Of a stretch of DNA of 64,000 bases, positions 12,756 to 23,558 are shown piece after piece. The notes under the pieces are model-generated. The model had not been told where the DNA came from. It did not search any database and saw nothing but the letters and a program-made list of their open reading frames with translations. The stretch is taken from positions 30,344,152-30,408,151 of the forward strand of contig CM060464.1 in the NCBI GenBank assembly GCA_030544235.1, in the 5' to 3' direction. A program made the translations under genes and the position numbers. Source of the DNA: Lepturacanthus savala (Eukaryota; Chordata; Actinopteri; Scombriformes; Trichiuridae). Numbering within the stretch: position 1 is the stretch's first letter; each line of letters starts with the position of its first letter.

Positions 12756-12839
12756 GTCAGGATGACCAGGTAGTCTAAAGCACTAGACTCAAGATTAATC
12801 CTTCCTAAAAATCGGTCTTCTGGTCTCCCACTCTTGATG
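12756..12839 (+). pseudogene. tRNA-Leu(CAA) pseudogene, T arm deleted
   Basis: Starts GTCAGGATGACCAGGTAGTC and keeps the CTCAAG anticodon loop and the TCTGGTCTCC block, but then jumps directly to CACTCTTGATGG. The variable arm and most of the T arm, including the B box, are missing. It is unlikely to be transcribed by RNA polymerase III or to fold. Confidence 0.8.
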
Positions 12840-13275
12840 GATATTTTTTTATGGTAAATGAAAAGAGATTTTCTCAAAGCTATCGCACTATAAATTGGGT
12901 AACGTCAACTGGAGAAGTCCTTATACAGAGTAGTAGCCTAATGGTCCAGTTATGCTCAGTATTAAGTACTATATATGATGTGTTGTCAGGCCTCATCAAT
13001 TTGTGAATCAAATGTGTTCATCACTGTTCTGAACTGCTACAGGTCAGCCAGACTTATGGTCAGTCTTTCCTGCTTCTTTTCATGCTTCTTGTTTCAAAAT
13101 AGAGACTTTTGGTTGGGGACATGTCAGAATGGAAGTTATACCAAAAAGAAAATGCTGCATATTATCTTGTGTCCACATAAGAAAGAGAATAGAAGGTTGG
13201 TCGACTGAACTTTAAACAGAAAGCTTTACTTAATACAAATACATATTTGATAGCCGTCACTTCAAAAGCAACTTT

Positions 13276-13384
13276 GTCAGGATGGCCGAGTGGTCTAAGG
13301 CGCCAGACTCAAGATTGAAACTTCCTAGACAGTGGGACCTCTGGTCTCTGAATGGAGGCGTGGGTTCAAATCCCACTCCTGACA
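13276..13384 (+). tRNA. tRNA-Leu (anticodon CAA), intron-containing
   Basis: It decodes UUG. The acceptor strands GTCAGGA and TCCTGAC pair perfectly, with discriminator A at 13384. The A box region is TGGCCGAGTGGTCTAAGG and the B box GGTTCAAATCC (13363-13373). The anticodon stem CCAGA/TCTGG encloses CTCAAG, with CAA at 13310-13312. An intron of about 25 nt follows position 37 (about 13314-13338), the usual place for vertebrate tRNA-Leu(CAA) introns. A long class II variable arm follows. A TTTT run lies 11 nt downstream. It is the only copy in the local array with every stem and both internal promoter boxes intact, so it is the probable functional gene. Confidence 0.92.
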
Positions 13385-13394
13385 GATGACATGC

Positions 13395-13398
13395 TTTT
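13395..13398 (+). terminator. RNA polymerase III T-run terminator
   Basis: Four T residues, 11 nt after the tRNA-Leu 3' end; the expected site of Pol III termination. Confidence 0.7.
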
Positions 13399-14068
13399 AT
13401 ATATGAAAAGAATTATTTCTCAAAGCCATTTTCATCATTCACTGAAGACAAGTACAATGCAGATTTGGCAATGTCAACCAGAGAACCCCTAATGCTGAGT
13501 ACTCGTCTATGGGTCAGGTTATGCTTAATATAAAGAAATTCATATGATGTGTTGTCCGGCCTCCTCCGTTTAGGAATCAAATGTGTTTATAGTTGTTATG
13601 AACACCTACAGTCAGTCAGACTGAAGGTAAATGTTTCCTGAGAAATGGTGCTTCTTGTTTAGATATAGAGGCAGAAGAGAAGAAGTATTTCTCTTAACTA
13701 TTTCTTCATATTGATAGTGTATTGTCAACCAGAGAAGTCCTAATGCTGAGTAGTAGTGTAATGGTTAGGTTATGCTCAATATAATGTACTACCTATGGTG
13801 TGTTGTCAGGCCTCATCTATTTCTGAAGAAAATGTGTTCAAAGTTGTTCTGAATGGTGCTTCTTGTTTTGAAATGGAGGCGCATAGACTAACACTTTGCT
13901 GCTGACATGTCAGAATGATAGTTATTCTTATAGTTAGAGAGAACATGCTGCATACAATCCTCTGTCCACATAAGAAAGAGAATAGAAGGTTGGTTGACTG
14001 AACTTTAAAGAGAAAGCTTTACTTAATACAAATACAAATTTGACAGGCAAGACAGGAAAAGCAAGCTT

Positions 14069-14177
14069 GTCAGGATGGCTGAGTGGTCTAAGGTGCCAGC
14101 CTCAAGATTAAACTTTCTTGAACAATGGGACTTCTCCTCTCCTAAAGGAGGCGTTGGTTAGAACCCCACTCCTGACA
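14069..14177 (+). pseudogene. tRNA-Leu(CAA) pseudogene, intact length
   Basis: Same 109-nt length as the intact copy, with pairing acceptor strands GTCAGGA/TCCTGAC and anticodon CAA. The anticodon stem is disrupted (CCAGC opposite TCTCC), and the B box reads GGTTAGAACCC, losing the invariant C of the TTC motif. A TTTT run follows at 14188-14191. Probably a recent relic. Transcription is possible, but correct folding is doubtful. Confidence 0.75.
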
Positions 14178-14546
14178 GATGATGTTCTTTTGTAAATGAA
14201 AAGAGGGACTTCTCAAAGCCATTTTCATTATTCATCATACAATTAATCAACATTGTAGATTGGGGTAACGTCAACTGGCAAAGTTCTGATGCTGAGTAGG
14301 TTATGCTTAATATAAAGTAATAGTAATTGTCTGGCCTCATGTTATGAAAAAATACAGGTCAGTCAGACTGAAGTTTGTTTTTTCCTCACAAAATGTGCTT
14401 CTTGTTTCCAAACAGAGACATACAGTACGTTCCAATCCTGCTGTTAAAATGTCAGAATGGTAGCTATGCCAAAGATTAAATACAGAGCCTGTCTCCACAT
14501 TGGAAAGAGAAAAAAGCTTGGTAGACTAAGCCTTACAAGAAAAGCT

Positions 14547-14655
14547 ATCAGGATGGCCAAGTGGTCTAAGGCTCCAGACTCAACGTTCACCTTTCTTGGA
14601 TAAAGGGAGTTCTGGTCTCCTAATGGAGGCATGGGCTCAAATCCCAGTTCTGGTG
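14547..14655 (+). tRNA. tRNA-Leu (CAA) candidate, possibly pseudogene
   Basis: The acceptor stem ATCAGGA/TTCTGGT pairs throughout if two G:U wobbles are allowed. The A box TGGCCAAGTGGTCTAAGG and the anticodon stem CCAGA/TCTGG with CAA are intact, and the intron is similar in length to that of 13276. Weak points are GGCTCAAATCC instead of GGTTCAAATCC in the B box (T54 changed), C instead of G at position 37, G as discriminator base (leucine tRNAs need A), and no T-run close downstream. More likely a decaying copy than a working gene. Confidence 0.5.
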
Positions 14656-15469
14656 AAAATATTATCTAATTTGTATTTCAGTCCAACAGCTAGCTATATC
14701 ATGATGATAATTCCTTAATGCCAATAGATTCAAGGTAAACCCATCTTTAATAATTTACCATTAAAGCTAAATCACTCTGTTATAATAGCATATCTGATTA
14801 GTTCAAATCCCTTTTCTGACACATTTTAAGACACTGACTCTATTTGGAGTCAAGAGAGTGTTTAGGCTGAATTGTACAGCAGCACCTTACTCGTGTTCTG
14901 CAGACAGCTTTAAACTCCCAGGTCACTGAGAAATAAGACAGTCAGAGAAGTGTGCCTGCTGATCCAGTATCTGTAATTCTGAAGGAGGCTTTAAAAATTC
15001 TGTCTGGAAGACAACAAGTAAGCCAGTATACTGTATAGGGTCATATAGAGTCTGGGATGTTGATGGCACATGAAAACAGTTTTTAAACATTTTTATACTT
15101 AGATTGAAGGCCACTCAACTGAATCAGATTTGTCACACCCAGTGTTGAGGTTCCACACTTCCCTGGACTGCACCACAATGATTAGTCATTAGGTTCATCT
15201 GGCAAGCTATCTGTCCATTTATATTTGGAACAGTGAGCATTTTGATGCAATTACTAGTGCGACCCTCTCTTGTCACCTAAAAACTGTGCTATTTTTCTAG
15301 ATCACAAAAATTATTGATGTTTGCAATGTTTCATAGGTCACTGTGATGTGATGGATGGAATGTATGTGCATAACATATGAATGTCTTGTAGGAATGTGGA
15401 TAAAATGGCTTAGGGTTCATTATTAAACTACAACTACAAAGGCTTAACGCTGAAATTAGTGTGGAAGTA
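14656..15469. other. Intergenic, nothing recognised
   Basis: No exon, RNA gene or classified repeat seen. Confidence 0.4.
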
Positions 15470-16440
15470 TGCTAAGTGTAATGTTATCAACAGCTATTAG
15501 ATGCTGGCTCCAAAAAAATCCCAGTGCAGCCACTGAAGGAGCCTTCGGTTGTTGTAGGGTCTGATGTTGTCCTGGTGGCACCTTGAAGCTGCAATGGATC
15601 CTGTCACCTTATCCTCCACATACACTATGAATCAATATATATTTCTATTATTCTAAATGTTTTATTTCCATCCTATGCGCACATCATCTATTACACACAT
15701 GTTCATCCTGGAAGAGGGATCCTCCTCTGTTACTCTTCCTGAGGTTTCGTCCTCTTTTTGTCCCTGTTAAAGGTTTTTTAAGGGAGTTTTCTTTGTATGA
15801 CGTGAAGGTCTAAGGACAGGGGATGTTGTTCTGCTGTTTTACAAACTGTAAGGCCCATTAAGGCGAATCTGTAATTTGTGATATTGGGCTATACAAATGA
15901 AATTGACTTGACTTGACTCAATAGGTGAGCTGGTGGACATTATGGAAATAATTGCTCTGTTAATAAGATTTGAAGACTTATCGTAGCTTTAATGTCTGCC
16001 ATGTGGACGTTGATTAACAACTGTGATTGACAGGTGGCTCCCCTGCTGCTCTCTTTGGCTCTAGCCCTCACATTGAGTTGGACTGTAAACATTTTTCACG
16101 GCAGCCATAGTGACATGAAATAGTAGGTAGACACAGATGTTAGCAATGATACTAATAAAAGTTCTGTTCTAATTACTGTAGAAGGGTCTTTTCACCTGTG
16201 TTTACCCTTTCTCAACTAGCTGTTGTGAAAAATGCCCACTGTTGCAGTACTTCAGTGAGTTCAATGTTGCTTGAGACAATTAAGCTAATAGATCTAGTGC
16301 TATCCCAAGTGTTCCCAGCAAAATAGTGTTGGTAGCAGAGTCTGTTTCCAGAGCATGAAAGGGAGCTAACTGCACTTCTTACTCGCTCCAAATGGAAAAA
16401 AAATGTCTCTGACCATAAGCTACAACTCTGGCAAACTGGC
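15470..16440 (-). repeat. Interspersed repeat, inverted partner of 7110-7830
   Basis: Carries AGATGCTGGCTCC (about 15499), GAGCTGGTGGACATTATGG, AATTGCTCTGTTAATAAG (about 15949), TTGATTAACAACTGTGATTG, GTGTTCCCAGCA and CCAGAGCATGAAAGG, each matching the reverse complement of 7110-7830 in order. An L2 3' end (15526-15919) interrupts it, and about 95 bp of the host repeat is missing at that point. Confidence 0.7.
15526..15919 (+). mobile_element. L2-related 3' end nested in another repeat
   Basis: Contains GTTACTCTTCCTGAGGTTTC, AAGGTCTAAGGACAGGGGAT and GGGCTATACAAATGAAATTG, then a GACTTGACTTGACTC tail, the L2 3' end signature shared with 3560-4540. It has no coding part. The surrounding repeat resumes at about 15920. 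Confidence 0.75.
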
Positions 16441-16782
16441 TCCAATTAAAAAATCAATGGATGATGGCAAACCTTGCTACAAACATCTTCCAATCTCTTC
16501 CAAACCCATCCTTTTTGAACTCTGTAAAATATTTTTCAGCTGAATAGATAATAAAGGTGCAACAAAAGGTAATTAGAAAGAGGGGTTTGCTGTTGAAGTT
16601 GTTGAATTTGCAGATACTGTGAAGGACCAGAGCAGCTCTCCTTTCTCTAAGCTTTATCAGGAATTAGAATGGCCTCAGTGAGACACTATATAAATGAGGA
16701 CATTTGAAAACGCTGCACGTTTGCACCTCAGTTTGTCACCTGTCACCTGTGTGTGGGGGTGTGTGAAACACAGATATAGTAA
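16441..16782. other. Intergenic, nothing recognised
   Basis: Contains a TATATAAA string at 16688, but no exon or initiation context that would support a promoter. Confidence 0.4.
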
Positions 16783-17365
16783 CGTATGAGGGTGATGGGA
16801 TGGTCGGGAGAGGAAGGATGGAGCGGGGTGTAGTAAGAGGGATGAGAAGCAGAAGAAGAAGAACGAGGAGGGAAAATGTGGCGTGAGAAAGAAAAAAGTG
16901 GAAAAATTAGGGTCTGATGGAGGGAGTTATAGGAGGGAGAGGTGAATAGAAGAGATGGAGGGAGACTGTAAAATGAACGAGTATATGAAGGTGAATATAA
17001 ATGAGGAGAAGAGAAAGGTGAAGAGGAAGAGGATCAAAGGATAAAGGCAGGAAGAAAGTACGTGGGAAGAAAGATGAAGGTGTAGAGAAGGGGGAATGAG
17101 AGAGCAAAAAAGAAAAAAGGAAGAGAATCTTATGATGAGATAACAAAAAAAATGAATAGCGAAGGAGAAGGATAGAAGTTCAAAGGGAAATGAAATGACA
17201 GGAATATACGGTCGTGGATGAGAAGAAATGGTTAAGGAGAAAGGAGGAGAGAAAGAAGGCTAAGGAAAAAGGGAAGATGGGAGAGAAATGAGGAGAAATG
17301 ATGAAGGCGATGGTGATACAGAAGAGAGGAGGGGAGTAGCTATGAAAATCGAAGAGTAGGAAGCG
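16783..17365 (+). repeat. Polypurine-biased tract, about 580 bp
   Basis: The plus strand is dominated by A and G (GGAGGGAG, GAAGAAGAAG, AGAGAGAAAG motifs) with scattered pyrimidines, and no fixed repeat unit. The minus-strand Ser/Pro/Leu/Phe-rich open frame at 16907-17146 is a translation of this tract. Confidence 0.75.
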
Positions 17366-18382
17366 TCTGAATTGATTTTTTCTGTCTTCTCCTTAATCGG
17401 TCTCTATCACAATCATGCATATGTGGCTGCGTGTGTGTTTTTGAGGAACCGGCTGGTTGATATAAACTACTCGTAGTCCATCTAAACTCTGTTGCAGAAT
17501 TACATGCTGTCATTATTATTATAAAACACTAGTCTTGCTGTATCAGTGATTTCATAAAAAATTACTTCTGATGACCAATTGCAAACCATCTCGACTGACT
17601 TTCAAACAACCAAGAGTGTGATAGGAGACAAGAGAATGCGATAGGTCCAAAAGGATGAAGCTATTATCACATTCATTTGTCTCACCATCCAATTATAAAT
17701 GACTTTGCCCTGCTGGATAAAAGTAATGTTGCATGTTTTATGTCCAGTTACTGACAGAGAGCGCTATCACCATCAAGCAAGAATGCACAAATGAATTTCT
17801 GGTGTGAATGCATGGGTAAGCAGTGCTGTAATCAGAGCTGCAAAAAACTGAACAAAGAACAAGCCACCACTGACAAAAAACATTTCAATCGATGAGAAAA
17901 ATCACATGAAAGTTTGAACTAAGCTAAGCAGAGTTTTTTATTGATCGTCTGCTTTGCCACAGCCGGGGTTAAATGTGACCCCCCCTGATCAATGAACACA
18001 TGACCCGCCTATGAAATAGGCCACAGCACAGATTGATAACTACAAACAAGACATGGCTTCCTAACACACATCAATAGCGGCTGATGTTTGTCTGTGCTGC
18101 TGTGTGTAACACTGAGTAACGTCCTCAGACAGTTTTATGAGGTGTTAGTATATGATGATGATATTGGTGTTTTACTGAAGCTTCATTGATCCAATTTTTG
18201 TTACAGAATTGATCAATAAGGTTGTTTATGGGAGGCCCTTCATCTGTATGCAACATGAGACTCTACATACTCTGTAAACCTGGAGACAATCTATATTATG
18301 CAGGATATTGGTGGACAGGTTCAGTATCCCATGATGCTGTCTGGATCAGTGGTTTCCAACGACAAGTATCGATGCCCTACTT
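17366..18382. other. Intergenic, nothing recognised
   Basis: No exon or classified repeat seen. It ends at the target site CCCTACTT of the hAT element. Confidence 0.4.
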
Positions 18383-18596
18383 CAGTGATTTTCAACCAGT
18401 GTGCCGTGGCACACTAGTGTGCCGTGAGAGATCGTCAGGTGTGCCATGGGAAATTATCTAATATTACCTAATTATCCATTGTCTGTGCTTTAATAAAGTG
18501 TGGCAGACAATGTAATACTCTTCTATTTCATTGGGTGGCAGCAGAGGGCTATAAATGCTTGTAAAAACAATAGAGTTAGCGCTTCACGCCATGTGA

Positions 18597-18642
18597 CAGT
18601 GACAGTTTCCGATCAGCGCAAGATGATCGGAAACTGTCACTG
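18597..18642. repeat. Perfect 19-bp inverted repeat (hairpin) inside the hAT element
   Basis: Arms CAGTGACAGTTTCCGATCA (18597-18615) and its exact reverse complement (18624-18642) are separated by 8 bp (GCGCAAGA). The location is about 215 bp inside the left end of the transposon, upstream of the BED-type zinc finger remnant. Confidence 0.9.
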
Positions 18643-18716
18643 GGAAAATGCAAATGCCAAACAGGGCCCTGGACAAAATTCTGACCCAGATGAAGGCCCT
18701 AGTACGAGTGGTCGAT

Positions 18717-20056
18717 AAAAGAAAAAGGACAAGACGGTGAGCTTGAGGCAATATAGCGAAAGCTATCTTTCATTTGGATTTACTTTCACCGGGGATGCAA
18801 CAGCACCAACTCGTGCTTGATGTGTGGTGAGAAGCTATCCAATAGTGCCATGATGCCCAGCAAGCTTAAACGCTATCTCCAAATGTAACACCCTTCTGTT
18901 CAAAACAAGCCGATGGACTATTTTATGTACAAACAATAAGAAACAGGCAACGTTTTTGAGAAAAATTACAAAGGTAAATGAGACAGCCCTCAAAGCTAGC
19001 TACCTTGTTGCTGAACTGGTAGCTTGTAAAGCCATCGTGGCCAAAGAGATAGCTAAAGTGCCGCTCTCAGACAACACAATTGCCAGACATATTGATGACA
19101 TGTCTGCGGACATCAGAGCTGTTTTGGAAAAGATGTGCATTAGTAAGAAATTCACCTTGTAACTTGATGAAGCAACGGATATTAGTGGACATTGTCAGCT
19201 CTTGGCCAACATGCGTTTTGTGGATGGCAATTAGAGAAAATTTCCTATTTTGCAATGGCACAGAAAGAGAAATCAACAGGAGAGGAAATCTTTCGGGTCA
19301 CGTCAGAATATCTTGACAAAAGTGGGCTTACGTGGAAAAACTGCACAGGTGTCTGCACTGATGGAGCCACAGCCATGGTCAGGTGCATCAAAGGCTTTGT
19401 AAGTAGGGTGAAAGATTTTAAAAAATATGTTATTGTTACGCACTGTTTTTCGCACCATGAGGCCCTCGTTGAAATGTCGCTTATTTGCGAGAACTGATAA
19501 AATTAACGGATTCTGTTTAAAGGTGCAGCTCTGGCGACAGCGTGGCAACCTTGAGATGTTCCCACTCACTGAGAAACTGCATGATGGCAACACTGCTGCT
19601 ATGTGCGAGGTGATTGGCACACATTTGAAAACTCTTGAGGAGAAGTTGTCATTTTATTTGTCTTCAGACTTCACAGAATGCCTTTACTGGGTTAGGGACC
19701 CATACAGCTCAGCATCCACTGCTGGAAAAGAAATGACTTTAAAGGAGCAAGAGGAACTCATTGAACTGAAACTAGATTGTGGTTTAAAGCTAAACTTTGC
19801 TGATCTTCCTTTGGATAGTTTTTGGTTATCTGTTGCTAAGGAGTTCCCCACTCTGTCCAACAAAGCTATTTTGACATTGCTCCCGTTTTCAACCACATAT
19901 CTGTGTGAACTGAGCTTCTCAAGCTTGACTGTGATAAAAACTAAAAACAGAGAGAAACTGAGAGCTGTTGAGGAAGAGCTTCTTGTGTGTCTTTCTATCA
20001 TTCCTGCCAGGATATCCGTTTTGTGTTCATCAAAACAGGCCCAGGTTTCACACTAA
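18717..20056 (+). pseudogene. hAT transposase remnant (BED finger to dimerisation domain)
   Basis: Pieces occur in the expected order but in different frames. From about 18720, RQYSESYLSFGFTFTGDA leads into a BED zinc finger piece (LMCGEKLSNSAMMPSKLKRY). From 18956, ASYLVAELVACK and IPLSDNTI-like PLSDNTIARHIDDMSADI follow. From about 19190, GEEIFRVTSEYL and TGVCTDGATAMVRC form the catalytic-core motif region. Then, in the open frame 19427-20056, ending at 20056, come FWLSVAKEFPTLSNKAILTL and LPFSTTYLCELSFSSLT, the C-terminal hAT dimerisation domain. There are stops at several places, and a central segment is lost between about 19470 and 19510. This is a dead transposase, not a domesticated gene: the frame cannot be read through. 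Confidence 0.85.
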
Positions 20057-20552
20057 GTGAGTATAAATACATTTTAAAACTATATTATTAACTATATATT
20101 ATATGTATTGTGTTAGTGTCATTTTGGTTGGTGGTGTGCCCCAGGATTTTGTAAATGTAAAAAATGTGCCACGGCTCAAAAAAGGTTGAAAATCACTGCC
20201 CTATTTGTCACTTTCTTTGTCAAATTTGAATGTCTGCGTTCAGTCTCTTTGAGATGAGGCAAGGTCTAAAGGTATGAAATACTTCCTGTCCCTTCAATTT
20301 TCTTCTGATTGTCCATTGCTGATTGTGTGATTGCCTGTTGATTTGAACACCCCCCCCCATCACCTTTATTTTGCATTTAAAGAGACTATGTTTTCCTTTC
20401 GCCAGTGATATGTGATCAAGACCAGCAAGAAAAGCACAAATGTTGTTTTTTTTAACTTTTAATGACAGAAATTATCCGACTGATGTAACTGATTAGATGC
20501 AAGTTGGATTTACTCGTCAAAACTAGGTGACAATATACAAAACCATGTTGTA

Positions 20553-21032
20553 GTAGGGTGATATCAGGTAAAATGGGCCATTTAAGGTTGGGGGTCCCAG
20601 CCCCTCTGGAAATTATGAAAATTCGAGCCAATGACTACAAAGGATTTCAAACTGTTGACATAACTGTGCTTGACAAGAAACAGGTGATTAGATTAGTTGA
20701 TGGTTTCTACGGTGGGTGAGACAATACTTCAAATCTGGACTGCAGCAGAAATGTACATGGTAAATAGCCTGTCATGACAAATCTATCTAAAGCCATTTTA
20801 CCTGGTGAGATGGTCCATTTTACCTGAAACCCCTCATGCAAAAAAAAAGTGGCAGTGAATATTTCAAGATTTATAGGGCCTATATAATCGTAATTTCTGA
20901 CATAATTCCAATACAAAATGATCAGAAACTGTCATTAATAATCATAAACACAGAAAAGATATTTTTGGTGTTGTGTTATTGTCCCTAGTGATTTACCAAA
21001 AAACTGACACAATTTACCTGAGATCATCCTAC
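20553..21032 (-). mobile_element. MITE, AGGGTGATATCAGGTAAA family, copy 1
   Basis: The left end GTAGGGTGATATCAGGTAAA is mirrored at the right end by TTTACCTGAGATCATCCTAC, giving inverted ends with three mismatches over 20 bp. The interior matches 33458-33928 and 46794-47275 in reverse orientation (for example CCAGCCCCTCTGGAAATTA here against TAATTTCCAGAGGGGCTGGG-like there). No coding capacity. It may be flanked by TA on the left; the right flank is unclear. Confidence 0.8.
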
Positions 21033-22248
21033 ATTTTGCGACTACTCCAAAGGAAAAAAAACAAAACACTAGTGTTGTGATCCATGAACTTCTACTACGT
21101 ATGATTCTAACCTCTACATATAGTAGACTATTTTCTTTAAATGGAGCTAAACACAAACCATCCCTTCAGTTGGGATGGGTCGATTCAACGTAAGCGTCTG
21201 TCAGACTGTTTTTTGTGTAACGTGTTACAGCTATGAAACTACAGGCTGTGTGAATGTGGAAAAACACGTTACCTGTCAAGTCAGCACATGTAGGTACCAC
21301 CCTGTGCTTTGTGTGCCTGTGTGGGTGTATTTATTTTACATATTTATACTGTATAATATGCGTCATGTATGAATTTGTGGAGCCTTTGGCCAAGTGAGCT
21401 CATCCTCGGCCTGGGGTTCACCTCTCATTAACCAGAGAGGAGATAATACGTAATCACAATGGTTTCTCTCCCATTGCTTTATTGACATCCGGCTGAAGAG
21501 AAGATCTCAGAGAGAAACGACATGTGTGAATAGCTCTGGGCTGTCTGCAGCTGAAGTGACTGCAGGGAAGGAAACACGGTGAGAGAGGAGTGGCTGCTAA
21601 GGTGGGACTGAAGTGAAGGTCACACCAGTGTTTTTCCTTTTTAATGCTGCCTTCAAGTGCTACAGAAAGCTGTTATTTATGGCTTCTGGGGTTGGAAATA
21701 ATGACTTACTGTCAGTTCTGAAAAATGATTTGTTATTTTCTCCCTTTTTTGAAATCTTTTGTGATCCTCTTTCGATGGAAATAGTAAAGAAAATGTAATG
21801 TATTTGTGATTTAGAAGGAGAAAAAAATGCTCCAGGCCTCCAATGTCTTCTTATTTATTACATCGGACATTAGAGCAGTCTGGGAGTTGTTTATTCTTTT
21901 GTTTATTTCATGATTTGCACACTTACAGCTCAGCACCTGCCCTCTTTGGTCTGGATACGCATGCATTACTTACTGCATCATTGCAATCCAATTACCGTCG
22001 TAAATTGTAATTTTCCTGGTTGTGTGACACACACTGCTTCCAGATATATTTACAACATATGTTGAAAGCTGCTATTATTTGTTTTAAAGACAATGTCAAG
22101 TGTAGGTTTTCCTTTTCAATCTTCTCAACTCAGAACCACATAGATATTTGTAGGACAGAAAATGTGCGAACTGTTGTCTTTACAACACATTTTTAAATTC
22201 ACCTTTTATTTTTTTTTTACTTTTTAAACATTTTTTTTATTTTTCTTG

Positions 22249-22284
<36 letters not shown>

Positions 22285-23558
22285 GGTATTGAAGAAATAT
22301 CACTGAAAACCAGAAATATAAAACTTGTGGTGGTTGATAGATCATCTGGGGACAATGAATGTCTGTAAAAAATGCCAATTCAATCAATTATCTCATATCT
22401 CAACATTCACGATACGAGATATGTCATTGGAATAGTGAAAGACTTGATACATTGGTGGCACTGAATGAGAAGCTTCCGACCACAAAGGTCAGATCATCTG
22501 GTTACCAAGAACAGGCTGAGAGTTCTCAAGATTTCAGGTGAACAAAGCAGCAACTGTTAGAACTTAGTGAGCTGAAATTTTTCATAGATGAAATGAAAAC
22601 CTGTTCACCGTCCGTGGACTCTGATGAAATACACCTCGCACCTGCTGCATGTTTTGTTTTTGGTGTTTTTGTAGCAGGTGTCTGCCTGTGACATGTCATC
22701 CATCAGCTTTAGCAACCACAGAGCTCCCCCAACATTTTAAATCACTGCAGGCGCAAAAAGTGTGTACACAGACAGGCAGCCGACAGATTCACTGATATAA
22801 ACGCCAAACATCACAGGATAGGTTATTAATACAGCAACGGGCTTTGACAGGTTACTATGTGAGGACATACCCGATAAAATCTATTTACAGTGCGCGTTCA
22901 CATCCAGGCCTTTCATAAGCATCTTAGGCTGTGATGTAGTGCAACACCACCTTGGACTGAAGAACCTGGCTTTGACTCCAGATCATCTCATAAATTATAT
23001 CATAAATCGTATCACGGATATACAAGAGGTTACATGAGAACCTCGCGAGCTGCTGCTAACAGGCAGTGTAACATGCGTCCTCTTCACTGTGCAGCCTGCC
23101 AAATACATCTGTGTCTTCAGGTGAATATGAAACAGAAATCTCAGTGTATACAGCAGGAACAGTGAGTATGTCAAGTATTCTTTCATGAATGGTATTTATT
23201 CCTTACACAAAAAAGGATTTCAAAGGTGACCTGCTCCAAATGTTTCACATATAAGTCCATGAATCTGTGTGTGTCTGTTTGTCTGATTCTCCTTCACATA
23301 TCTCAAGATCTGTTCGTTCAAATTCCTTATATTTATTGGCAGGTGTATTGCTGTGGAGCTGTGTAAAGATCCTGGATCATTTGGTGCAATTTTGATAAAA
23401 ACAGTTTTTGCACCACTCCTCCTACAAGCTTTGAACAATTATCACCAAAATTGGTACAGAACATCTCTGGATGTTGTTTTGTTTTGTTTAACTCTATATA
23501 ATGAATAATTAAATTGTTCTGAACAGTTATTGCACCATGCAGTCAAGTCCAGTGAACC
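21033..23558. other. Intergenic; contains a (TA)17 run
   Basis: An uninterrupted TA repeat at 22250-22283 follows T-rich sequence. No exon or RNA gene was recognised. Open frames such as 22359-22541 have no recognisable domain. Confidence 0.45.
22250..22283. repeat. (TA)n microsatellite
   Basis: 34 bp of pure alternating T and A. Confidence 0.95.

Larger units (their letters stand above)
12483..14655 (+). repeat. Local tandem duplication carrying tRNA-Leu(CAA)
   Basis: About five diverged units of roughly 250-480 bp lie head to tail. Landmarks repeat in order: GTCAACTGGAGAAGTCC, GCTGAGTAGTAG, GGTTATGCTCAATAT, GTGTTGTCAGGCCTCAT, AAATGTGTTCA, AGGTCAGTCAGACT, TTTCCTGA, GACATGTCAGAATG, CACATAAGAAAGAGAATAG, AAAGCTTTACTTAATAC, then GTCAGGATGG of the tRNA. 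Unit junctions lie near 12900, 13465, 13725 and 14265. The unit starting near 13465 lacks the tRNA part through an internal deletion. This is segmental duplication of a tRNA locus, not a transposon array: no terminal repeats are visible. Confidence 0.8.
18383..20198 (+). mobile_element. Degenerate hAT transposon (ZBED5/SCAND3-like transposase), complete ends
   Basis: The left end is CAGTGATTTTCAACC, followed by GCCGTGGCAC. The right end is GTGCCACGGC, followed after a few bases by GGTTGAAAATCACTG, an exact 15-bp inverted terminal repeat plus a second matching block. The flanks CCCTACTT (18375-18382) and CCCTATTT (20199-20206) match at 7 of 8 positions, the 8-bp duplication typical of hAT. The length is 1816 bp, short for an autonomous element, and the interior holds a broken transposase (separate entry). 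The sequence CAGTGATT..CAACC is the consensus type of hAT-Charlie/Buster ends. Confidence 0.92.

Noticed and set aside
16688..16695. TATATAAA as a TATA box
   Set aside because: No exon, CpG enrichment or initiation context downstream; expected by chance in AT-rich DNA.
19427..20056. 209-codon frame as a domesticated host gene
   Set aside because: It is the C-terminal part of a hAT transposase inside an element whose borders and target duplication are still visible; the upstream domains are broken.
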